From Synechocystis sp. PCC 6714 (GTDB lineage: Bacteria > Cyanobacteriota > Cyanobacteriia > Cyanobacteriales > Microcystaceae), in contig NZ_CP007542.1 of the NCBI RefSeq assembly GCF_000478825.2, positions 1,860,001 to 1,924,000 of the forward strand: 64,000 nucleotides of DNA, given 5' to 3'. Below the pieces are notes generated by a model. That model was not told where the DNA came from. It saw only the letters and a list, made by a program, of their open reading frames with translations, and did no database searches. This document shows, piece by piece, positions 9,341 through 17,937 of the stretch. A program made the position numbers and the translations under genes. Each line of letters begins with the position of its first letter. Position 1 is the stretch's first letter.

Positions 9341-9884
9341 GTGCAACTTCTGTCTGTTACGTCTTGTTAATTTTATTCTTGCTTTTTTGTTAAGCAATGT
9401 TACGGAGGTTTCTCAGCTTGTCACCAATTTGTGGAACGCAGAGAGGCATCTCCTGCTAATCTTTTCTCAGCCCGCTGTGTAATTCTTTAACGCCAAAACA
9501 TTTTCCTTGATGTTCAATGGGAACCTTTTGCCCACTGATGCCCACGGCAAAACAGAAAAGTCGTATGTCTATGGTTGTTTACTTGGGGGAAAGATTTTCC
9601 TTTTTCCTCCGAGCAAGCTGCTTAGGGCAAGAGAGGGGGCCATCGTGAGCCCATCCTACAATGAAAGGGGAATGATTTTTGATTTGCTCTTCCGATGGAT
9701 GTGATAATTTTCCTTGGGGCCCTACTTTTAATTTTCAGTCGTTTCTTAGTGGACAAATCGAGCATTTGCACTGCTATTCGTCTGTGATCTAAATCACTGA
9801 GTTGATGTGATAGTTTTCCTGGCAGAAAGATGGAATATGGCGAAAACTGGATCTAGTTAGAGCTATTTCTGCCCATCTTTGACC
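9341..9884. other. Spacer between the cpc promoter and the next plus-strand gene
   Basis: I see no supported gene in these 544 bases; the open frames present are short and not protein-like. The part nearest cpc (9341-9600) probably holds upstream elements of the strong cpc promoter, in agreement with the long active promoter region known for 6803. The distal part should carry the promoter of the gene at 9885, which I cannot place. Confidence 0.4.
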
Positions 9885-10148
9885 ATGTTTAACTGTACTG
9901 TATATTGCCTTAATGAAACTGACAATCTTTTTTTAGAACAGAGAATTGTCGACTTGGAGACGCAACTCAATTCTGTACCGGCTCGGGTGGTGGTGGATCA
10001 GGAAACCAGGGCTGAAATTGTCCACTCTGTGGCCAGCCGTATGGGGCGGGTTGCCTATGTCCGTCGGTTGTCGGTTGAACAAATCAAACGGAAATGCTGC
10101 TATCGAGCTTGCTCCGGAATGGGAATTCCCTTTTTTTCTACTTTTTAA
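9885..10148 (+). CDS. Small hypothetical protein
   Basis: An 87-residue open frame from an ATG at 9885 (a TTG two codons earlier is also in frame). The middle looks like a real protein: a predicted amphipathic, possibly coiled stretch FLEQRIVDLETQLNS followed by a charged helix and a basic RVAYVRRLSVEQIKRK segment. The last 20 residues (CCYRACSGMGIPFFSTF) look unlike the rest, so the 3' end may be frameshifted or the ORF fortuitous. No clear RBS. I do not recognise a family. Confidence 0.4.
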   Translation: MFNCTVYCLNETDNLFLEQRIVDLETQLNSVPARVVVDQETRAEIVHSVASRMGRVAYVRRLSVEQIKRKCCYRACSGMGIPFFSTF

Positions 10149-10274
10149 CTGTCTTTTCGTCGAATACTTCCATGTCGACGGGGACTGACATTCCTTTTTC
10201 CCTTACCTAATCTGGATTCAGTGGAGGAAAAGTTTCCCCACAACCCATATCCGCAATCAGGTGAGGAAATTAGG

Positions 10275-11093
10275 ATGTTTAATAGTCTTTCGTTATCTAA
10301 GCTTCATTGGCAAGCCCGTCGCTCCACTGCTCTGTTGACTTCTGCTTTATTGGTGGGGGGGCTGATTGGTAGTTTTGCTGCTCCTGTGGAAGCCCGCCCC
10401 CGTCCCAACCGTGGCAATGCGTCCCAAAATTCCAACCGGTGGAATAATAACAATCTCTCCACTCCCCGTTCTAACTACAACATTGGGCAACTTTACAATG
10501 TGGAAGTGCCGGCCCAAACCATGATTCCTGTGGCAGTTGACCAAGGACAGATTACCTTGAAAAGGGGTGAAACCAGGGCGGTCAGTCTCCGCACTACCAC
10601 AGCCCTACGTCAGTCGGACGGCATGACGATTATTCCCGCCGGCAGTGAAATTATTGGTCAGTTCCGACCGATCGCCAATGGCAATGCGATGCAATTTGTG
10701 GCCCAACAATTAGTACTCAATAATGGTGAATATTTACCTATTAACGCCCGTTCTCGGGAATTGGTCGGTTTTCAAACCGTTAATAAGGGAGCTAGTGCCT
10801 CCGATGTGATTATGGGAACTTTAGCCGGGGCTGGCACCGCCACGATTATTTCCGGTACCACTGGCGATCGCCGGATTACGCCCTTGGAAGTGTTGGGAGG
10901 AGCCGCCGCAGGAGCCCTAGCTGGTTGGGGGTTGCCCAGTGCAGGCATTCTCGGTGGTGGCTCAGAGGAAGTGTTAACCGTTTCTAGCCGAGATTTGACT
11001 CTAATGTTGCAATCTCCCCTCCGCATTGGCAACGGTCAGGTACAAACAGTGCCTACCAACAACAATGGCAATTGGCGTACTGCCAGCTGGTAA
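10275..11093 (+). CDS. Exported TrbI/VirB10-like conserved cyanobacterial protein
   Basis: A 272-residue protein with a clear signal peptide: basic SKLHWQARRS, hydrophobic LLTSALLVGGLIGSFAA, and an AXA-like site at PVEA (about residue 41). A low-complexity Asn/Arg/Pro linker follows, then a beta-rich domain with VPAQTMIPVAVDQGQ, TIIPAGSEIIGQFRPI and a Gly-rich GGAAAGALAGWGLPSAGILG segment. This resembles the TrbI/VirB10 beta-barrel domain, a label often given to its cyanobacterial homologues. There is no conjugation cluster nearby, so a periplasmic or outer-membrane role is more likely. The ORF opens 54 bp earlier, but the ATG at 10275 follows a GAGGAAATTAGG leader. A strong terminator follows the stop. 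Confidence 0.75.
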   Translation: MFNSLSLSKLHWQARRSTALLTSALLVGGLIGSFAAPVEARPRPNRGNASQNSNRWNNNNLSTPRSNYNIGQLYNVEVPAQTMIPVAVDQGQITLKRGETRAVSLRTTTALRQSDGMTIIPAGSEIIGQFRPIANGNAMQFVAQQLVLNNGEYLPINARSRELVGFQTVNKGASASDVIMGTLAGAGTATIISGTTGDRRITPLEVLGGAAAGALAGWGLPSAGILGGGSEEVLTVSSRDLTLMLQSPLRIGNGQVQTVPTNNNGNWRTASW

Positions 11094-11125
11094 GTTACCC
11101 CAAACCCAATAACCTCGTATGGATT

Positions 11126-11155
11126 GCCATTCTTGAAATATAGAGTGGCATTTTT
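11126..11155 (+). terminator. Rho-independent terminator
   Basis: GCCATTCT (11126-11133) pairs with AGAGTGGC (11142-11149), seven Watson-Crick pairs and one G-U, with an 8-base loop. ATTTTTGT follows directly. It lies 33 bp after the stop of the TrbI-like gene. Confidence 0.75.
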
Positions 11156-11272
11156 GTCAATGAAATTTAAAGATTCTTAAACTATTTTCGACAAACAGTA
11201 ACATTTGTGACGGTCTGCTCCGATTAAATCCCCTAACGTAACGCTTAATTCATTCACTAAGAATAAATACTC

Positions 11273-11473
11273 ATGAGTGTTTTGTCCGCAGAAACCTGTC
11301 CCGTATGTGGTGTCACCATCGAAAATGGCTCCAAGGTAGTTTTTTCTTCCGGGCCAGCAGGAACAAGGGCTCGACTTTGGGCCCGAGTCTGCAATTTTGC
11401 TCGCAATACTAGTTGTATCAATCAAGATGAAGCGGCGATCGGCAATGTTTCTAGCCGAGATTATTACGACTAA
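11273..11473 (+). CDS. Small CXXC-containing protein
   Basis: A 66-residue protein starting at ATG 11273. It has CPVC (residues 9-12) near the N-terminus and two further cysteines (VCNFARNTSC, about 40 and 48), a spacing that suggests a small zinc-ribbon-like fold. The middle contains a basic TRARLWARVC stretch. No membrane segment. It lies between the TrbI-like gene and spkA (opposite strand), with no obvious operon. Function unknown; I do not recognise a named family. Confidence 0.6.
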   Translation: MSVLSAETCPVCGVTIENGSKVVFSSGPAGTRARLWARVCNFARNTSCINQDEAAIGNVSSRDYYD

Positions 11474-11695
11474 CTTCTACAATCGACTGAAATCACAGGG
11501 AAGACTAACTCCACCAAGTCGAGGGGCAAAGGTTATAGCCTGTTCCAATTATTCTATTGCAGGCCAGTGCTCCGCCCGAAATTACCGAAAATGATTGGCT
11601 GATCGCCTTGGTGGGTTTCCCAAGCAAAATTAAGAGCAAAAAAATAGCATAGCAGAGCTCGAGGGAGGTATAGCTCCCGGCACTAGGCAATCGGG

Positions 11696-13258
11696 CTATA
11701 GCCCCGACACTTCCTTATTGAAAGATGGTTTAACCTGGGACAATTTTGCCTCAATTTTAGGTTTAAGCCGGTCCAATTCTTGCTTGAGCAAACGCTTAGT
11801 TACCTGGGGTTTGCCACCGGGCATAGCTTGACTGGTCTGGGCCCACTCCTTAAGCAACTTACACTGATTGGGGGCAACGGTAGCGGTCAACACATGCTGA
11901 CAACGGGTGGGGTTTTCCAGCGCAAAAAACAGTAACCAATAGGTACCAGACTCCCCCAGCATTTGGGCAAAACTCTGACCCGATTTAGTTTTCAAGTCCA
12001 GGTAACAGGGTAACCAACGAGGACCATACTCCCGGTGGTATAGCACCGTTATCCACAGCACCATGGGATGGGGGGAAGTCATCAACAAAAATTGGTTATA
12101 GCGGATGCTGGACATGCGGGTGAGAATATCTTCTTGGTTGAGCATCACCCATAGGCTAGCCAACTTTCCCTCTGCGGCGTTGAGGATATGGGGAAAAACA
12201 ATCTTTTGTTTGGGTTTATCGGGGGGCCACTCCAACTGCTTACACAGTTCCCCCACCGGGGGTAACGACGACGGCTTTTCTTGGGTACTCCGGGGAGCCA
12301 CCATGGTAGCTTCGAGGTCGCTGTTGAGCAAATGGGGCGCAATCTGGGTTTTGTCGTTGTCGGAAATGGGGGGAGCTTTGATTTCCGCTTCAATGACATC
12401 GAGGGCCCGAATAATTACATCCACCGACTGGGGGCGGCCCTTCGGACTTTTGGCCAAGCAATTCATCACCAAGGCTTCCAGGGAAGCGGGAATTTTATAA
12501 CGGGGAGAAAAAGGATGGGGCTTAGTATGGTGATGGGCCTCGTACCAACCGCCAAAGGATGAATTGTCAGGGAATAGGGGCATTTCCCCCGTTAACATTT
12601 CGTACATCATCACCCCCAGACTGTAAATGTCCGAACGGCTATCCAATTCTTTGCCTTCCATTTGTTCCGGCGAACAGTAAGCCAAGGTGCCCATGAAAGC
12701 TTGGGTTTTCGATTCTTCAGCGGCTTGGACCAACTTAGCAATACCAAAGTCGAGGATTTTTACCAGCTCCCCCAAGGCCGGATCCTCCACTAAAAGCACA
12801 TTGCTAGGCTTGATATCTCGGTGGACAACGGGGCAAGCTTCCCCCTGGTAAATGATTCCTTTGTGGGCACAGTCCAAGCCAAAGCAAATTTGCCTAGCTA
12901 TTTTTATGAACCGGTCCACCTTGAGGGGGCGGTACTTGATGACGTCACTGATATTTTCCCCTTGTAGATACTCCATGACGTAGAAGGGGATTTCTTTTTC
13001 ATCCAGGCCATAGTCCCTTACCCGGACAATATGGATACTTTTTTCCCCCAACAGGGCGGAAATGGTGGCTTCCCGCTCAAATCTCTCCTTCATGCGAGGA
13101 TTGAGCAGGGCTTGGGAGAGAAACTTGACTGCTACGGTTACTCCTCCCAAGAGTTTGTCTTCGGCTCGGTAGACTTGACCCATAGCGCCACTACCCACCA
13201 ACTCAACCAGTTGATAGCGATTGGCTAATAGTCTGCGATGGCGGGAGTCAGGGGTCAT
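11696..13258 (-). CDS. spkA: Serine/threonine protein kinase, SpkA-like
   Basis: A 520-residue Hanks-type kinase. The N-terminal catalytic domain (about residues 15-285) has the glycine loop GSGAMG (22-27), Lys45 in VAVKF, the HRDIKPSNVLL catalytic loop (HRD 146-148), DFGIAK (DFG 170-172) and the APE-like region GTLAYCSPEQ. The C-terminal 230 residues are a cyanobacterial extension without a PASTA or membrane segment. Length and position near cpc fit SpkA of Synechocystis 6803, a kinase required for motility, from what I know of that strain. In the Kazusa sequence of 6803 the gene is split by a frameshift; here it is intact. The stop codon lies within the palindrome GGGCTATAGCCC. Confidence 0.88.
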   Translation of the reverse strand: MTPDSRHRRLLANRYQLVELVGSGAMGQVYRAEDKLLGGVTVAVKFLSQALLNPRMKERFEREATISALLGEKSIHIVRVRDYGLDEKEIPFYVMEYLQGENISDVIKYRPLKVDRFIKIARQICFGLDCAHKGIIYQGEACPVVHRDIKPSNVLLVEDPALGELVKILDFGIAKLVQAAEESKTQAFMGTLAYCSPEQMEGKELDSRSDIYSLGVMMYEMLTGEMPLFPDNSSFGGWYEAHHHTKPHPFSPRYKIPASLEALVMNCLAKSPKGRPQSVDVIIRALDVIEAEIKAPPISDNDKTQIAPHLLNSDLEATMVAPRSTQEKPSSLPPVGELCKQLEWPPDKPKQKIVFPHILNAAEGKLASLWVMLNQEDILTRMSSIRYNQFLLMTSPHPMVLWITVLYHREYGPRWLPCYLDLKTKSGQSFAQMLGESGTYWLLFFALENPTRCQHVLTATVAPNQCKLLKEWAQTSQAMPGGKPQVTKRLLKQELDRLKPKIEAKLSQVKPSFNKEVSGL

Positions 13259-13334
13259 GGGGTAAATATCTCGGCGACGAGCGTGACATTAATTTTCGAG
13301 CAACGGACGGCAAGTATGGTTTGGATCTCCGGCA

Positions 13335-13778
13335 TCAGCCCTGTTTTTCCAGGGTGGCTTCCATTGTACTGTTCAGATAGTGGCCGGTGAGCATTCCACC
13401 AGCTAAATAATAACGGCGATCACTAAACTGGTAAAAGGTTTCAAAGCCACTCTGTCGTTGGCGATCGCCAAGGACCCAATAACGCTGGACAATGGCATGG
13501 GGAGAAATCCAGCCTTCCCCTTCTACCCGCCCCAGTTGACTATGTTGCAAAATGTAGGAGTATTGACACTCTTCCCTGTTAAGGCGCCCTCGGTATTGAC
13601 AGGATATGTCTTGGTTGTCGCTGCCGGGGAAACTTAACTTGGTCACCATGGTAAACCAGTCTTCTTGATTCCAGGCTACCAGGGCTCTCCCTTTGATCTC
13701 CACAGGGGGATGATTGCGTTCCAGCCAAAAGCCTTCTAGATGCCATCGGCCTGGCTCCAATAGGAAAGTGTGGGACAA
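13335..13778 (-). CDS. Conserved cyanobacterial hypothetical protein
   Basis: A 147-residue soluble protein with many aromatic residues and a beta-rich pattern (GRWHLEGFWLERN, GRALVAWNQEDWFTMVTKLSF, GEGWISPHAIVQRYWVLGDRQRQSGFE). It resembles a lipocalin/FABP-like small barrel, but I cannot name the family. It lies 76 bp upstream of spkA on the same strand, so the two may share a transcript. No signal peptide or catalytic motif is evident. Confidence 0.65.
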   Translation of the reverse strand: MSHTFLLEPGRWHLEGFWLERNHPPVEIKGRALVAWNQEDWFTMVTKLSFPGSDNQDISCQYRGRLNREECQYSYILQHSQLGRVEGEGWISPHAIVQRYWVLGDRQRQSGFETFYQFSDRRYYLAGGMLTGHYLNSTMEATLEKQG

Positions 13779-13959
13779 GGTGCTTTTCTCCTGCTCCGTA
13801 TGGCCTTATTGTCCCTAATTCTGGCAGTGCCCCAGGAAAATTTTACAAAAAATCCACACTACAGTTTGCTTTGCTTCTGCAGGCTGCCAACGGTGGGCCA
13901 TGGCCCGGGGGAGCTTGGTTAAAAACTGTTAAAAACGACAATTCTATTGTTTTAAAACA

Positions 13960-13973
13960 GTAGTCAAAGTTAC
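13960..13973 (+). promoter_or_regulatory. NtcA-type box upstream of the deacylase gene
   Basis: GTA-N8-TAC occurs exactly (GTAgtcaaagtTAC), 50 bp before the ATG at 14026. NtcA, the cyanobacterial nitrogen regulator, binds this palindrome. A well-placed -10 (TAN3T about 22 bases downstream) is not clear. A 12-bp perfect palindrome TGTTTTAAAACA (13948-13959) touches the box on its left. Confidence 0.35.
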
Positions 13974-14025
13974 AATATAAGAACATTTTATTGAATTTTA
14001 AGCTGTCATAGGACTACGTGGGGTG

Positions 14026-14892
14026 ATGATAAATTCAGCAGTTCGCTCCTTGGCCATTGTGGGGGGAGTGCATGGTAATGAGCGCACTGGGGTGGAGGTG
14101 GTGCGTCGGTGGCAACAAAAAGATTTTGCTCGTTATTTTCCAGGGTTGAAGTGTCATTATTTCCTGGCTAATCCCCGGGCGATCGCCGCCAACCGTAGAT
14201 ACATCGACCAGGATTTGAACCGTTGTTTTCGCCGTCAGGACCGAAAAAATCCCTACCTGATGGGTTACGAGCAGTTGCGGGCCCGCCATTTAGCCCATCA
14301 AATTTCCCTGGCAGGCATTGAGTTTATTGTGGACTTGCACACGACAACTGCTGCCATGGGCACCACTTTGATTTTAAATTGTCCCCATCCTTTACTCCTC
14401 AACCTAGCGGCCCATCTCAGTGCCCAGGATGAAGAAATTCGGGTCTTGCAATATGCCCAACAAAAGGATTTACCCTATATCCGGGGACTTTGTGAATTGG
14501 GGTTGACCATTGAGTTGGGTCCAGTGCCCCAGGGGGTGTATGACAAAGCGGCGATCGCCAAAACCCAACGGACTTTAGCCAGAATTTTGGCCTATCTCCA
14601 GGCATCGGCCTCTGGTAACGTGCCCTCAGCGGATAATTGCACGGTCTACCAGCAAATTGAAACCGTTGATTATCCCAGGGATGAGCAGGGGAAAATTGTG
14701 GCAGAAATTGCACCCCACATTCGGGATTACGAGGCCATTAAACCAGGTACCCCATTGTTTTATCATCGCCGGGGCAGCATTACTCCCTACCAAGGAGTGT
14801 CGACGGTTTATCCCGTATTTATTGGTGAAGCGGCATATGTTGAGAAGGGCATTGCCATGGCCCTAACCCAGCGCAAAACCATTGTCATCTGA
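14026..14892 (+). CDS. Aspartoacylase / N-acyl amino acid deacylase family
   Basis: A 288-residue zinc carboxypeptidase-fold amidohydrolase of the AspA/succinylglutamate desuccinylase group, which frees amino acids from N-acyl derivatives. The zinc site motif is visible: [10 protein letters not shown] (His and Glu ligands, about residues 13-22) and [11 protein letters not shown] (third His, about 104). Arg-rich [20 protein letters not shown] is the substrate-binding region, and the late [14 protein letters not shown] is typical of the family. Adjacent GTG and ATG could both start translation; I chose the ATG. The perfect NtcA-type box upstream suggests nitrogen control. Confidence 0.88.
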   Translation: MINSAVRSLAIVGGVHGNERTGVEVVRRWQQKDFARYFPGLKCHYFLANPRAIAANRRYIDQDLNRCFRRQDRKNPYLMGYEQLRARHLAHQISLAGIEFIVDLHTTTAAMGTTLILNCPHPLLLNLAAHLSAQDEEIRVLQYAQQKDLPYIRGLCELGLTIELGPVPQGVYDKAAIAKTQRTLARILAYLQASASGNVPSADNCTVYQQIETVDYPRDEQGKIVAEIAPHIRDYEAIKPGTPLFYHRRGSITPYQGVSTVYPVFIGEAAYVEKGIAMALTQRKTIVI

Positions 14893-14973
14893 GGGGAGCG
14901 CTAACAAAACTGAGGGGTTTGGGTGAAAAAATTTAAATAGCTGCTCCGTTATTGCCCCTGGGGCCACAGGCGG

Positions 14974-16188
14974 TTAGAGATGGCAAAACTTTTCTACACA
15001 GCGGACGAATATTTCTACTCCCACGGGTAATACGGCTTCGTCAAAATTAAACCGGGGATGGTGATGGGGATAGTCCAAACCCAAATCACTGTTGGCGGAG
15101 CCCAAAAAGAAATAACAACCTGGCACTGCCTGGAGGAAAAAGGACATATCTTCCCCTGCTAGGGTTTGATAATCTGGCTGTAAATGGTTGGCGGTGAGTA
15201 GTACATCCGCCGCCGCTGATCGCACCAAATCCACTAACCGGCGATCGTTAACCACAGGAGGATAGATATTTTCATAGGTGAACTGGTAGTTAGCTCCGTG
15301 GCTTTGGCAAATGCCCTTGATAATTTGCTCGATGCGCTGGGCAAAATATCCAGCAAAATCGGGATCAAAATAACGCACAGTTCCCCGGAAATAGGCATTG
15401 TCGGGAATAACGTTGAATGTTGTCCCCGCCTGTAATTGACCCACGGTGACCACCGCCGACTGGAGGGGATTGAGATTACGGGCCACAATGCCCTGCAAGG
15501 CCATGACAATCTGGGCACTGATCACCAGGGTATCCACTGTTTGGTGGGGCATAGCTCCATGGCCCCCCTGTCCCAACACCTGACACTCAAAATGCTCCAC
15601 CGCCGCCATCATTGGCCCTGCTTTAATGCCCACTTGGCCGACGGGCAGATCGTTCCACAGATGTAGTCCTACAATGGCATCCACCGCCGGATTTTCTAGC
15701 ACTCCCGCTTCAATCATAGGTTTGGCTCCACCGGGGCCCTCCTCTGCTGGTTGGAATATAATTTTTACCTGCCCCCGGAAGCTATCTCGATGTTGAGCTA
15801 AATACTGGGCCGTACCTAGGGCGATCGCCGTGTGACCGTCGTGGCCGCAGGCATGCATTTTACCGGGGTGACGGGAACGGTAATCCACTTGATTTTCTTC
15901 GGTTACTGGTAAGGCATCCATATCGGCCCGGATTGCCAGCACAGGACCCGGTTTACCACTATCAATCACTGCCATAATGCCAGTTTGAGCAATGCCTGCA
16001 GTATGGGGAATACCCAATCTAGTCAGGGTTTGGGCAATGTGGGTGGCCGTTAACTGTTCTTGAAAGCCCAATTCTGGATATTGGTGAAATTGCCGTCTCC
16101 ATTGGATCAGTTGACCGTGTAATGCTTGGATTGCTAAACGGACATTGGTGGCCGGTAGGTTGATCGTTTGGGGCAGGGTAAAAACCAT
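14974..16188 (-). CDS. M20D amidohydrolase (N-acyl-L-amino acid / IAA-amino acid hydrolase type)
   Basis: A 404-residue metallopeptidase of the M20D subfamily, which cleaves amide bonds of N-acyl amino acids. Metal-binding motifs are present: MHACGHDGHTAIAL (Cys and His, about residues 110-123), FQPAEEGPGGA (catalytic Glu pair, about 145-155) and the late DYPHHHPRFNFDE. The dimerisation insert GGHGAMPHQTVDTL is typical. No signal peptide, so cytosolic. It lies 49 bp downstream of the phytol kinase gene and may be co-transcribed with it. Convergent to the deacylase gene. Confidence 0.93.
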   Translation of the reverse strand: MVFTLPQTINLPATNVRLAIQALHGQLIQWRRQFHQYPELGFQEQLTATHIAQTLTRLGIPHTAGIAQTGIMAVIDSGKPGPVLAIRADMDALPVTEENQVDYRSRHPGKMHACGHDGHTAIALGTAQYLAQHRDSFRGQVKIIFQPAEEGPGGAKPMIEAGVLENPAVDAIVGLHLWNDLPVGQVGIKAGPMMAAVEHFECQVLGQGGHGAMPHQTVDTLVISAQIVMALQGIVARNLNPLQSAVVTVGQLQAGTTFNVIPDNAYFRGTVRYFDPDFAGYFAQRIEQIIKGICQSHGANYQFTYENIYPPVVNDRRLVDLVRSAAADVLLTANHLQPDYQTLAGEDMSFFLQAVPGCYFFLGSANSDLGLDYPHHHPRFNFDEAVLPVGVEIFVRCVEKFCHL

Positions 16189-16237
16189 ATGTAGAAAACC
16201 AAGGTGGTCTTTGTATTGTAACCATTGCTTCCAGGGA

Positions 16238-16954
16238 TCAATTCAACCAAAAATAACTACCAGCAAAAGCAATTAGAGCGCTGACAATGGGAACTGTCAG
16301 GTTATCAATGCCCCAGCGGGAAAAACTTTCTAGCCCAGCCCCGGTGATCGCCACCATAACGGCAAGGGCAAATACCGTGGCAGTGAGCCCAAAGCTGTAA
16401 CCCAGAAGCAAAACTGTGACTAAAAAACTGGCTAACACCATGGTGGTGGTACCTTCCCAACTTTTACGGAAGCCAAACACTTTATAGGGATGTTTGCCCC
16501 ACCGCTGTCCCACTAGGGCCGCTAGCCCATCTCCCCAAGCCATGACCAAAATGCCGATCGCCGCAAATACCGGTAGCCCAGCGGAGAAAAATCCCCCCAC
16601 CAGTAAGCCGATGCTGATGGCATAAAACAGGGTGCCGTAACTATGGCGGCCAACGCTCTCCAAGCTAGGCAAAATTGGCAAACGGTAGGAAAGAACCGCA
16701 ATCAAAGCGGCCAAAAGACCGGCGATCGACCCCACCCAACCGGGAATGCCCAACCACCAGGCAATTAAAACCACTTGTCCAGCCCCAATATGGACGATTT
16801 TACGGGTCACTTCCGCTGGACTGGGGGAAAGACGATTAAGCAATTCCGCCGATAGAATGATTGCCCCCAGATAAATTGCAGCCATCGCCACCGCCATCCA
16901 GAGGGGCACTGCAATGGCACTATTGGGACTAACTTCAGTTAAAAAAGAAAACAA
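16238..16954 (-). CDS. Phytol kinase (VTE5-like), CDP-alcohol/dolichol kinase family membrane protein
   Basis: A 238-residue integral membrane protein with about seven hydrophobic segments. It matches the VTE5/DUF46 kinase family, which phosphorylates phytol released from chlorophyll, using CTP, for tocopherol and chlorophyll salvage. Characteristic parts are RKIVHIGAGQ near the N-terminus, the acidic WGDGLAALVGQRWGKH motif and FGFRKSWEGT. Homology argues for the TTG start at 16954, since no earlier ATG exists; an internal GTG/ATG would cut the first membrane segment. A phytol kinase gene next to an amidohydrolase gene is what I recall from Synechocystis 6803. Confidence 0.88.
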   Translation of the reverse strand: MFSFLTEVSPNSAIAVPLWMAVAMAAIYLGAIILSAELLNRLSPSPAEVTRKIVHIGAGQVVLIAWWLGIPGWVGSIAGLLAALIAVLSYRLPILPSLESVGRHSYGTLFYAISIGLLVGGFFSAGLPVFAAIGILVMAWGDGLAALVGQRWGKHPYKVFGFRKSWEGTTTMVLASFLVTVLLLGYSFGLTATVFALAVMVAITGAGLESFSRWGIDNLTVPIVSALIAFAGSYFWLN

Positions 16955-17006
16955 TGATCAAGGCCTCAAGTTTAACGCCCTAGTTATTTCTAGTTATTTT
17001 TAACTA

Positions 17007-17807
17007 TTAATTCCCCATCAGCACCGCCCCGGAACCACTGCCCTGGAACATTATCCAAGACATAAAAAAGTTACTAACAAAAATTGCTAACAGAGAAGTT
17101 ACCACCGCCGCTGTGGTGGATTCCCCCACTCCCTTAGCTCCCCCTCTAGTGGTTAAGCCCCAGTTGCAACCAATGATGGCAATTAAAACGCCAAATACCA
17201 CCCCCTTAACGGGACCACAAAAAATGTCCCAGGGGGTAACAAAGGTTTGTATGGACTCAAAAAACACTTGGTTGGCAATGCCATAAACGTTGCTGGAAAT
17301 TATTGCTCCCCCCATCATGCCGGTTACTAAAGCCAGCACACTCAAAGTGGGCACCATAATGCAACAGGCCAACAGTCGAGGAATCACTAAATATTCCACT
17401 GGGTTAGCGTTGAGCATATAGAGGGCATCAATTTGTTCCGTTACCCGCATGGTGCCAATTTCTGCGGCAAAGGCTGAACCGACCCGGCCCGCCACCACCA
17501 CCGCTGTCATAATTGGGCACAGTTCCCGCCCCAGGGCCAACATTAAAATTCCCCCCACTGCACTGCCTGCCCCAAAAGCCAAGAATTCCCGGGCTACCTG
17601 GATGGTGAAAATCATACCGATGACGGCGGCGGTAATCAGGGTAATAGGTAAGGAAGCGGGGCCCACAAACATTAACTGTTGGGTGGTATTGCGCCCATCA
17701 ATTCTGCCGGTAAAAAGCTGAAAGGTAGTATTGCCCAACAATAAAATTGCTTGTCCCGATCGCCGCAGCCAGGAGCCTAATTCTGCCAAGATAATTGATT
17801 GGGTCAT
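17007..17807 (-). CDS. MlaE-family ABC transporter permease
   Basis: A 266-residue inner-membrane permease of the MlaE/YrbE (Ycf63) family. Such proteins work with an MCE lipid-binding subunit and an ATPase to move phospholipids between membranes; the plant TGD1 relative serves the chloroplast envelope. Family motifs are visible: GPASLPITLITAAVIGMIFTIQ, LGRELCPIMTAVVVAGRVGSAFAAEIGTMRVTEQIDAL and the late LTTRGGAKGVGESTTAAVV. Five to six membrane helices are expected. The ATPase and MCE genes are not in this window. It lies 52 bp upstream of the phytol kinase gene on the same strand. Confidence 0.93.
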   Translation of the reverse strand: MTQSIILAELGSWLRRSGQAILLLGNTTFQLFTGRIDGRNTTQQLMFVGPASLPITLITAAVIGMIFTIQVAREFLAFGAGSAVGGILMLALGRELCPIMTAVVVAGRVGSAFAAEIGTMRVTEQIDALYMLNANPVEYLVIPRLLACCIMVPTLSVLALVTGMMGGAIISSNVYGIANQVFFESIQTFVTPWDIFCGPVKGVVFGVLIAIIGCNWGLTTRGGAKGVGESTTAAVVTSLLAIFVSNFFMSWIMFQGSGSGAVLMGN

Positions 17808-17937
17808 TGCCAGGGGTTGAAGAATGGACCAGTAACTGTCTCTGTCTTGGGGGAAGAACCGATACGCGAATTGTAGCCCCTTGACAAACCGATCACCAAA
17901 GTTACCACAATGATTTGTCAGCTCATTGCATTGTTCG

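Noticed and set aside
9194-9704. Several 60-70-residue ORFs in the cpc upstream region on both strands
   Set aside because: They lie over promoter and leader sequence, lack RBS and protein character.
11693-11704. Palindrome GGGCTATAGCCC at the spkA stop
   Set aside because: It is only 12 bases, overlaps the stop codon and has no T-run, so I did not list it as a terminator or operator.
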